The notes under the pieces were generated by a model. It saw only the letters and a program-made list of their open reading frames with translations, had not been told where the DNA came from and ran no database searches. Below are positions 1-5,673 of a stretch of DNA of 7,562 nt, in pieces. The translations under genes and the position numbers were made by a program. This DNA is from Caldifarciminota bacterium (GTDB lineage: Bacteria; Hydrothermota; Tepidihabitantia; Tepidihabitantales; CAIPLT01), in the NCBI GenBank assembly GCA_025061975.1, contig JANXBB010000163.1, positions 1-7,562 on the forward strand. Reading direction: 5' to 3'. How positions within the stretch are numbered: the stretch's first letter is position 1; each line of letters starts with the position of its first letter.

Positions 1-4
1 CAAA

Positions 5-79
5 TCACCTGCCTTTTCTTATTTCAAATCTTTCTAATAAAACCCTAATAATTTTAACCATTACTCTCATTGTTCTCAT
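5..79 (-). CDS. possible 24-residue leader ORF at the left edge
   Basis: Reading leftward, an ATG at 79-77 (or in frame at 70-68) opens a short basic reading frame ending in TGA at 7-5. The stop overlaps an AGGTGAT sequence (10-4), a good match to the Shine-Dalgarno consensus, placed as if to serve a gene starting just outside the window. A TATAAT hexamer lies just upstream at 87-82. I do not recognise the peptide, which is rich in Lys, Arg and aliphatic residues. Short open frames are common by chance in AT-rich spacers, so this is only a candidate leader or coupling ORF. Confidence 0.18.
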   Translation of the reverse strand: MRTMRVMVKIIRVLLERFEIRKGR

Positions 80-81
80 TT

Positions 82-87
82 ATTATA
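82..87 (-). promoter_or_regulatory. possible leftward -10 box (TATAAT)
   Basis: The minus strand reads a perfect TATAAT here. At 16-17 bases upstream there is no good -35 (only TTATTG/TTTATT-like bases). It could drive a gene lying left of the window, divergent from glnA. In such AT-rich DNA a lone hexamer is weak evidence. Confidence 0.25.
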
Positions 88-132
88 TAGATGCACAAAA
101 CACCAATAAAGGTAAAAAATTTTAAGGGAAAT

Positions 133-210
133 ATGATCTCTGCATTATTTAAAAATGTTTACTTTTGTGGATTACTTGACTTTATCAAATTTATTGATAA
201 TAATTTTTAG
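133..210 (+). CDS. possible 25-residue upstream ORF coupled to glnA
   Basis: ATG at 133 follows TAAGG (123-127) with 5 bases of spacing, a fair ribosome binding site. The frame runs 25 codons (begins MISALFKN, ends FIDNNF) and stops at TAG 208-210, two bases before the glnA ATG, an arrangement typical of translational coupling. The peptide is hydrophobic and not recognised. The proposed glnA promoter lies inside this ORF, so the two models compete unless two transcripts exist. The spacer is AT-rich and an ORF of this length could be chance. Confidence 0.28.
   Translation: MISALFKNVYFCGLLDFIKFIDNNF
176..204 (+). promoter_or_regulatory. glnA promoter, probably giving a leaderless mRNA
   Basis: A -35 TTGACT (176-181, 5/6 to consensus) is separated by 17 bases from a -10 AATAAT (199-204, 5/6). 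Only 8 bases separate the -10 from the glnA ATG, so a start site 6-8 bases downstream falls at about 210-212, next to the start codon. No Shine-Dalgarno lies between. Inferred from hexamer matches alone. Confidence 0.55.
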
Positions 211-212
211 TT

Positions 213-1496
213 ATGCCCAAAAAAGTAAATTACAAATATGTGGACTTAAAATATGTTGATTTATTAGGAAAATTGCGCCATGTAACTTTTCCTGCTGAAC
301 GATTAACTCTTGCACAAACTGTCGGAATTGGTTTTGATTCCTCTTCGCTTCGTGGATTTAAAAAAACTCAAAAAAGTGATATGGTCCTTATTTTACGAAA
401 AGACGCTCAAGGATTTTTAGACCCCTTCTTTTCCCAGCCCACAATTTCGTTTTTTGCCGATATCTATTATAACGATCGTAAGACCCGTTATGAACGAGAT
501 CCAAGATATATATTAGAAAAAGCCGTAGAAAAGTTAAAAGCGTCCCTTAAAGTTAATAACATATTATTTCTTGCCGAACTTGAATTTTATGTTTTTACCA
601 ATTTTGAAATCGCTTACGACGAAACTCAATGTATGTATCGATTTACTTCAGACGAAAAAGAAGCAAAACTTTTTAGTGCTTATCACGCTACTGCACCGAT
701 TGATCTTTATGCCGATCATCGTAATGAACTTTCCGAGTTGCTCAAATCCTGTCAGATAGATGTTAAATATCATCATCATGAAGGTGGCGAACTAGGCCAG
801 ATGGAAATTGAGACAATCTTTACCGATGCTTTAAAGACTGCTGATAATATAACCCTAGCTAAATATCTCATTAGAAACTATTTTCGACGCCAAAATAAAT
901 ATGTAACTTTTATGCCCAAACCGTTTAAAAACCGTGCCGGTTCCGGAATGCATGTGCACCATCTTATTGAAAAAGCTGGCCGATCGATCTTTAAGGGCGT
1001 AGGAAACGAGCTTTCCGAATTTGGTAAACATTATGTCGCAGGAATTTTAGCTCATATTCCGGCAATTTCTGCTTTTGCTAATCCCACAACTAATTCTTAC
1101 AAACGCCTAAGCGGTGGTTTTGAAACACCGGAAGATGCCACAGTTGGAGTTAGTGATCGGACCTCAGCAATTAGAATTCCTGGTTATGCTCAAGCCCGAA
1201 TGCCTATTGAATATCGGGTTGGTGACGCTACGGCAAATCCTTATTTAGCACTTGCCGCAATTATTTTAGCCGGTCTTGATGGTGTCAATAAAAAAGGCAA
1301 ATTAAAACCAAGTTATGTACCATCGTCGTTAAAAGAATCTATTACCGAGTTAAAAACCGACCATGAATTTTTAACAGCCGACGGTATTTTTCCTAAAGAA
1401 CTAATTGACTTTTGGATTGAGTTTAAAACTAAAGAAATTAAAGATATTGAAGGAACACCCCATCCTTTAGAATTTATTTACTATTTTGAACTATAG
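213..1496 (+). CDS. glnA: type I glutamine synthetase, short form
   Basis: ATP-dependent condensation of ammonium and glutamate to glutamine; a cytosolic enzyme, dodecameric in the family. An N-terminal beta-grasp domain (about 1-100, with FDSSSLRGF at 41-49) precedes the catalytic domain (about 105-427). Metal and substrate residues align with the Salmonella enzyme: E122/E124 (AELEF), E190 and E198 (HHHEGGELGQMEIE), H247 (GSGMHVH), R298 (NPTTNSYKRL), flap E304 (GGFETP), R316, R321, E333 and R335. Two oddities: the Asn normally before GSGMH (N264 in Salmonella) is Ala242, and the segment after AGLDGV lacks both the NLYDLP adenylylation loop and the NIY segment of alpha-type enzymes, giving 427 residues against the usual 440-470. 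An in-frame TAA at 201-203 makes ATG 213 the first possible ATG. No Shine-Dalgarno is seen. The gene converges on the next gene with 2 bases between stops. A GS-like gamma-glutamyl ligase is less likely because the active site is nearly intact. Confidence 0.93.
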   Translation: MPKKVNYKYVDLKYVDLLGKLRHVTFPAERLTLAQTVGIGFDSSSLRGFKKTQKSDMVLILRKDAQGFLDPFFSQPTISFFADIYYNDRKTRYERDPRYILEKAVEKLKASLKVNNILFLAELEFYVFTNFEIAYDETQCMYRFTSDEKEAKLFSAYHATAPIDLYADHRNELSELLKSCQIDVKYHHHEGGELGQMEIETIFTDALKTADNITLAKYLIRNYFRRQNKYVTFMPKPFKNRAGSGMHVHHLIEKAGRSIFKGVGNELSEFGKHYVAGILAHIPAISAFANPTTNSYKRLSGGFETPEDATVGVSDRTSAIRIPGYAQARMPIEYRVGDATANPYLALAAIILAGLDGVNKKGKLKPSYVPSSLKESITELKTDHEFLTADGIFPKELIDFWIEFKTKEIKDIEGTPHPLEFIYYFEL

Positions 1497-1498
1497 AA

Positions 1499-2029
1499 CT
1501 AATCAGCAACTATTGTAGCATTACCAAAAGCGATATTAAGCTTAATAAAGAGATAGTCTGAAGTTGTGTCTTCCTCATAACTGGGGGTTTTGTAAGTATA
1601 TGCACCGAATCCGATAGTTGTGCCATCTGGGAAATGTGCTGAACCAAAAGCAACATTGGCTTTGATTTTTACTGGTAGCGTCGGATTAATCTTTATTTCA
1701 CCTCCACCAAAAGCAATATTGATTTCAATATCATTTCGGCCGGATTTGAGTTTAAACCCTGAAAAATCTAGCTTTTGGTTGGAAAAGACAATGTCGTATT
1801 TATCAATTTTTTCACTAACTTCTTTATATATCGAAGCTTTTCTACAATAACTGCGCCCTGCTGATGTCCCCACGATGATTTTTAGCCCAAGGTATAAAAA
1901 CAAAACTCCTAAAAAAATTCGAAAAATTGGTAATTTTATACCAAGCGTTGCATTGAGAATTATTAAAATACCGATAATTATAATTATTGTGCCCCAAAAC
2001 AATGCGTTACAAAGGTGCCCCATTTTCAT
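1499..2029 (-). CDS. two-helix membrane protein with LiaF-like C-terminal repeats
   Basis: A 176-residue protein with two predicted transmembrane helices (about 10-28 and 34-53) joined by a short loop, then a polar C-terminal domain rich in beta-prone residues. Three repeats share N[IV]AFG: NIAFGGGEIKIN at 104, NVAFGSAHFPDG at 125 and NIAFGNATIVAD at 165. A weaker copy may be DIVFSNQKLDFS at 79. The plan (short helices, then a stacked-strand domain with repeated FG) resembles LiaF/DUF2154-type cell-envelope stress proteins and their DUF5668-like membrane part, a resemblance judged by eye. AGGAG (2038-2034) sits 4 bases before the first ATG and 10 before the third codon, also Met (2023), so either may be the true start. 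It begins 14 bases after the ABC ATPase stop and is probably last in the accD unit. An envelope-sensing role is inference only. Confidence 0.75.
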   Translation of the reverse strand: MKMGHLCNALFWGTIIIIIGILIILNATLGIKLPIFRIFLGVLFLYLGLKIIVGTSAGRSYCRKASIYKEVSEKIDKYDIVFSNQKLDFSGFKLKSGRNDIEINIAFGGGEIKINPTLPVKIKANVAFGSAHFPDGTTIGFGAYTYKTPSYEEDTTSDYLFIKLNIAFGNATIVAD

Positions 2030-2033
2030 TTTA

Positions 2034-2038
2034 CTCCT
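2034..2038 (-). promoter_or_regulatory. Shine-Dalgarno AGGAG for the two-helix membrane protein
   Basis: The minus strand reads ACAGGAGTAAAATG. The site is 4 bases from the ATG at 2029 and 10 from the in-frame ATG at 2023, so it supports this start region without choosing between them. It lies between the upstream gene's stop (2044) and this gene, showing independent initiation inside the operon. Confidence 0.7.
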
Positions 2039-2043
2039 GTTTG

Positions 2044-3138
2044 TTAAATTCGCTCTTCGGTATTTTTATCAAAAAAGTGTAGCTTGTCAAGTATAAAGCT
2101 AAAATTATAGTACTTGCCGCGTTCACCACCAAAATATCCGTGCAACCGAGCAACAAGTCGTTTGCCGCTATCTAAGGTTAGATATGCAATGGTTTCACTG
2201 CCCATTGGTTCAAGAACTGTAAGTTTTGCAGGAAAATAAAAACTTGCCTCTTCAGGCTTTGGTACTAAAAAAACATCTTCAGGCCGAATTCCAATTGTGA
2301 TCTCTTTATTTAAATACCGGCTTAATTTTTCGGCATGGTTATGGGTTAACGGAATAATAATCCCTTCGCCCACAAAACAAAATTTCGGTTCCGGTTTTAA
2401 ATAACCGTCAAGAAAATTAATTGGGGGGCTTCCAATAAAACCAGCAACAAATTTATTTTTAGGTTCGTTATAAAGTTTCATTGCACTATCCACTTGTAAA
2501 AGCTTACCATCTTTCATAACTCCGATTCGCTCTCCCAGAGTCATTGCTTCGGTTTGATCGTGCGTTACATATATTGTTGTTGTCTTGAGCCGTTCGTGAA
2601 GTGCTGAAAGTTCGGCGCGCATCTGAACTCGTAATTTAGCATCAATATTTGATAATGGTTCGTCGAACAAGAAAACCTGAGGTTTACGAACAATAGCTCG
2701 TCCTACTGCGACTCTTTGACGCTCACCCCCGGAAAGTTCTTTAGGTTTTCGTGAAAGTAAATGTTCAATATTTAAAATCCGCGCCGCTTCTAACACTCGT
2801 CTTTGAATTTCGTCCTTGGGAATTTTACGCAATTTCAGCCCAAAAGCCATGTTATCAAATGCCGTCATATGAGGATACAAGGCATAATTTTGGAAAACCA
2901 TTGCAACATCTCGGTCTTTAGGGGGAATGTCATTAACTAACCGGTCACCAATATAAACATTGCCACTACTAACTTCTTCTAATCCTGCAATGATTCGCAG
3001 GACAGTTGATTTACCACATCCCGAAGGTCCAACTAACACAAAAAAATCTCCGTCATTTACCTCCAAAGTAAGCTCTTTTACCGCAACTGTTTTTTTATTG
3101 AAAACCTTAGTAACATTTTCTAAGTAAACGCGGCTCAT
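2044..3138 (-). CDS. MalK/UgpC/MsmX-type ABC transporter ATPase
   Basis: ATPase subunit of the carbohydrate-uptake (CUT1) ABC class, working at the inner face of the cytoplasmic membrane. The nucleotide-binding domain (about 1-235) has Walker A GPSGCGKST (37-45), Q-loop Q83 (VFQNYALYPH), signature LSGGERQ (135-141), Walker B VFLFDE with catalytic E160, D-loop SNIDAK and switch His193 (YVTHDQTEA). The C-terminal TOBE/OB regulatory domain is marked by FIGSPPINFLDG (234), GIRPED (283) and EPMGSE (310). Its 364 residues are the usual family length. The ATG lies 2 bases after the accD stop with only a weak GAAG upstream, so initiation is probably coupled. No permease or solute-binding protein is in the window, so the substrate cannot be named. 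Family precedent (MsmX, MsmK) allows one ATPase to serve several importers. Confidence 0.92.
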   Translation of the reverse strand: MSRVYLENVTKVFNKKTVAVKELTLEVNDGDFFVLVGPSGCGKSTVLRIIAGLEEVSSGNVYIGDRLVNDIPPKDRDVAMVFQNYALYPHMTAFDNMAFGLKLRKIPKDEIQRRVLEAARILNIEHLLSRKPKELSGGERQRVAVGRAIVRKPQVFLFDEPLSNIDAKLRVQMRAELSALHERLKTTTIYVTHDQTEAMTLGERIGVMKDGKLLQVDSAMKLYNEPKNKFVAGFIGSPPINFLDGYLKPEPKFCFVGEGIIIPLTHNHAEKLSRYLNKEITIGIRPEDVFLVPKPEEASFYFPAKLTVLEPMGSETIAYLTLDSGKRLVARLHGYFGGERGKYYNFSFILDKLHFFDKNTEERI

Positions 3139-3140
3139 CT

Positions 3141-4007
3141 TTATTCTTCAATCTTATAATTTAGCTTCTCGGTTTCTAATGACTGGGATTCTTTTTTATT
3201 CCAGACAATATCTAAAATTTTACTGATCGTCGGTCGGAGTTGTTTACGAGGCACGACAAGATCTACAAAACCGTGTGCTAATAAAAATTCTGCGGTTTGG
3301 AATCCTTCGGGTAATTTTTCTCCAATTGTGCCTTCAATAACTCGTGCTCCGGCAAATCCTAACAGAGCTTTAGGTTCAGCAATAATAATATCTCCTAATG
3401 AAGCATAAGAAGCCATAACCCCGGCCATAGTTGGATTGGTCACTACAACTATATAAGGAATTTTAGCTGAAGCAAGTAATGCGAGTTCCGCGGCGGTTTT
3501 GGCTAGTTGCATCAAAGAAAAAATCCCTTCTTGCATCCGAGCTCCGCCGGAAGTTGCTACAATTATTAGGGGCACTCGGTCAGTATAAGCTTTTCTAATC
3601 GCACGCGCAACTTTCTCGCCAACTACTGAGCCCATACTGCCGCCCATAAAGTTAAAATCCATCGCACCAAATATTACTGCAATATTGTTAATCCGCCCTC
3701 GCCCATAAATAAAAGCTTCTTTATAGCCGGTTTTCTTTTGGGCCTCTTCTAGCTTTTCTTTATAATTAGGAAAATTTAAAGGGTTGCCCGAAACAAAGTT
3801 CTTATCGAATTCTTCAAAACTTTCGTTATCTAAAATGAGTTCAACGTATTTAGTGGCGCTAATTCGAAAATGATAACCACAGCGCATACAAACAAAAAGA
3901 TTTTGCTCAAGTGATTTTCGATATAAAATCTCGCCACAACCATCACACCGGAGCCATAATCCTTTAGGAATCTCCATTTTCGAAGGAGTTTTGCTATTTT
4001 CTTTCAT
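3141..4007 (-). CDS. accD: acetyl-CoA carboxylase carboxyltransferase subunit beta
   Basis: Beta subunit of the bacterial carboxyltransferase, which with AccA moves the carboxyl group from carboxybiotin to acetyl-CoA to give malonyl-CoA for fatty-acid synthesis (cytosol). An N-terminal zinc ribbon has four cysteines: C21/C24 (CDGC) and C40/C43 (CMRC). The crotonase-fold domain follows, with FMGGSMGSVVGEK (120), TSGGARMQEG (152), NPTMAGVMASYASLGD (191) and GFAGARVIEGTIGEKLPEGFQ (217). The Gly-Gly pair usual after NPTx is Ala-Gly here, and GFAGxRVIEQT has Gly for Gln; both are mild substitutions. The 288-residue length is normal. ATG 4007 is preferred over Met11 because Met11 has no Shine-Dalgarno. 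The gene has its own promoter in the 40-base gap after lnt and heads a unit with the ABC ATPase and membrane protein. accA, accB and accC are not in the window. Confidence 0.95.
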   Translation of the reverse strand: MKENSKTPSKMEIPKGLWLRCDGCGEILYRKSLEQNLFVCMRCGYHFRISATKYVELILDNESFEEFDKNFVSGNPLNFPNYKEKLEEAQKKTGYKEAFIYGRGRINNIAVIFGAMDFNFMGGSMGSVVGEKVARAIRKAYTDRVPLIIVATSGGARMQEGIFSLMQLAKTAAELALLASAKIPYIVVVTNPTMAGVMASYASLGDIIIAEPKALLGFAGARVIEGTIGEKLPEGFQTAEFLLAHGFVDLVVPRKQLRPTISKILDIVWNKKESQSLETEKLNYKIEE

Positions 4008-4016
4008 ACTTTCAAA

Positions 4017-4044
4017 AGTATAAAATTAATTGTAAATAAGTCAA
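4017..4044 (-). promoter_or_regulatory. accD promoter, probably giving a leaderless mRNA
   Basis: Minus strand: -35 TTGACT (4044-4039, 5/6), a 16-base spacer and -10 TATACT (4022-4017, 5/6). Nine bases remain before the accD ATG (4007), so a start site 6-8 bases past the -10 leaves a leader of about 1-3 bases. The -35 begins 3 bases after the lnt stop, filling the intergenic gap and leaving no room for a hairpin terminator. Read-through from the purN-lnt unit therefore seems possible as well. Confidence 0.6.
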
Positions 4045-4047
4045 GAA

Positions 4048-5673
4048 CTAAAATCTTTTAGGTTTCTTTTTAATTTTTATTATTATGTTTACGATTAACC
4101 CGATCATAGCCAAGCACGCAGCACCAACAATAAAAAAGTCCCCATATTGACGATATATTGTGGTTTTCAGCGGTTGCGGCACTTCACCGGTTAGCACCTT
4201 CATTGAAAAAAGTGTGGTTTTTTTAAGTATCCGACCGTAAGGATCAGCAATTAAGGTAATTCCGTTATTAGCACATCGAAGAAGTGGTACCCCATTTTCT
4301 ACCGCTCGAAGAATCGCTAACTCACAATGTTCGTAAGGTCCGGGTGTATTGCCAAACCAACCGTCATTAGTAATATTAACTAAAAATTGGGCACCACGAA
4401 TTACAAAATTTCGCGCTAAATCCGGAAATATTGATTCAAAACATATAAGTGCTGCAAATTTATTCACCGGCAGGGTATCTTCTAATTCGAAAATTGTATA
4501 TTCATGACCAGGACTACAACTTCCCATATCCACAGTCTCTAAGTATCGCATAAAGGGAATCTTATCAATAAAAGGAATTCGTTCGGAGAAAGGAACTAAA
4601 CGAATCTTTCGGTAGATTTTACTAAACTCAACCGAAATTAGTTCATAATTGCTATCAGATCTCGGATAAAATTTAGGCTCCAACAAAACTGCACCATTAT
4701 AATATACATTTGAATATCGTTCATAGATCGGGGTTCCACTAAAAATATAAACACCATTCTCATCAGCTAAGCTCTGAAATCTTCGGGCAAGTTCTTGGTC
4801 TTTGGTAATATCTACTAAAGTTGCTGTTTCTGGCAAGATAATTAGTTTCGGTTGTTCTTTAATAGCTTTTTTGATTAAGTATATAAGTTCTTCGGTTAAT
4901 CTTTCCCTTGAGGCTCGATCACCTTTTTCGTTGGGATGAACATTAGGTTGGACTAACGCTACTTTAAATGCAAAGGTATTTTTTTTAACTCGTAGTATTC
5001 CATAACCTAATGGTACGAAGAAAACTAACAATATACTTATTAAATATAATAACCGCCTTTTTTTAATTAGGAGATAATAAAAAAGCAGATTTACTAAAAT
5101 AACCCAGCTTGACAGTCCATAGACCCCAAAAATTGAAGCGATTTGAATAAGTGGGGTGTATGGTGTTTGAGAAGCTCCTAAAAGAGCCCAAGGAAATCCG
5201 ATTTCAGATTTTGTTCTTAAAAATTCTAATAGTGCCCATATTAACGGTGCCCAAAGAAGTCCGAAAAATTTCGTAAGCAATGAGAAAATCGCCACATATA
5301 ATGCTAGATAACCTAAAAGTATAGTTATCCCTAAATAAAGTAAGATTTTGGTAGCCTTAGTCACCGGTACCATAAGAAAATAAAGCCACCATAGGTGAAA
5401 GAAAAAAAATATAAATCCGAATAGAAGCCCCAAAAGAAAAACTTTTTTATAAGAAGAACTCCGGGTTATAATAAAAAACAATGGGATAAAACTAACATAG
5501 GCAAAAAATCTAGCATTATACGGAGCAAAACTCAGACTTAAAAGAAATCCGGAAACTATAAGTAAAAGAACAGCAAACCACACAAAAAGGTCTTCGTTAT
5601 CTTTTGGATAATAGCCCCGCTTATAATTTAATTGGGACTTCCTTTTTAAATGTTGCCGATTTGTAAAATGCAT
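4048..5673 (-). CDS. lnt: apolipoprotein N-acyltransferase
   Basis: Integral inner-membrane enzyme that transfers an acyl chain from phospholipid to the N-terminal cysteine of diacylated lipoproteins. In 541-residue numbering, hydrophobic helices lie near 29-50, 57-70, 78-101, 109-133, 139-152, 174-200 and 207-225. A periplasmic nitrilase-type domain follows, with catalytic Glu282 (ILPETA), Lys356 (IYRKIRLVPFSERIPF) and Cys411 (LICFES), plus NDGWFG and NNGIT signatures, and one C-terminal helix (about 512-534). The start is uncertain. ATG 5673 overlaps the upstream gene by 53 bases and leaves a basic 28-residue tail before helix 1; TTG 5691 overlaps by 71. GTG 5583 lies 38 bases past the upstream stop, has a weak GAAG 8 bases before it, and gives 511 residues, close to the usual Lnt length. 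It is the third gene of the purN unit. Function is confident; only the N-terminus is in doubt. Confidence 0.93.
   Translation of the reverse strand: MHFTNRQHLKRKSQLNYKRGYYPKDNEDLFVWFAVLLLIVSGFLLSLSFAPYNARFFAYVSFIPLFFIITRSSSYKKVFLLGLLFGFIFFFFHLWWLYFLMVPVTKATKILLYLGITILLGYLALYVAIFSLLTKFFGLLWAPLIWALLEFLRTKSEIGFPWALLGASQTPYTPLIQIASIFGVYGLSSWVILVNLLFYYLLIKKRRLLYLISILLVFFVPLGYGILRVKKNTFAFKVALVQPNVHPNEKGDRASRERLTEELIYLIKKAIKEQPKLIILPETATLVDITKDQELARRFQSLADENGVYIFSGTPIYERYSNVYYNGAVLLEPKFYPRSDSNYELISVEFSKIYRKIRLVPFSERIPFIDKIPFMRYLETVDMGSCSPGHEYTIFELEDTLPVNKFAALICFESIFPDLARNFVIRGAQFLVNITNDGWFGNTPGPYEHCELAILRAVENGVPLLRCANNGITLIADPYGRILKKTTLFSMKVLTGEVPQPLKTTIYRQYGDFFIVGAACLAMIGLIVNIIIKIKKKPKRF

Noticed and set aside
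234..263. Imperfect 15-base tandem duplication at the glnA N-terminus (KYVDL KYVDL)
   Set aside because: The two units differ at 2 of 15 bases, but the protein pattern matches the usual V-D-L-x-F/Y-x-D-L-x-G strand pattern of glutamine synthetases, so no recent duplication is needed.
571..759. 62-codon plus-strand ORF inside glnA
   Set aside because: It lies in another frame within the intact, motif-rich glutamine synthetase and has no recognisable features of its own.
1620..2096. Two plus-strand ORFs (1620-1850 and 1875-2096) opposite the membrane protein gene
   Set aside because: They are complementary-strand shadows. The minus frame has helices, repeats and a Shine-Dalgarno, while these show only low-complexity residue use.
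4008..4047. Terminator between lnt and accD
   Set aside because: The 40-base gap is filled by the accD promoter and shows no stem-loop with a T-run.
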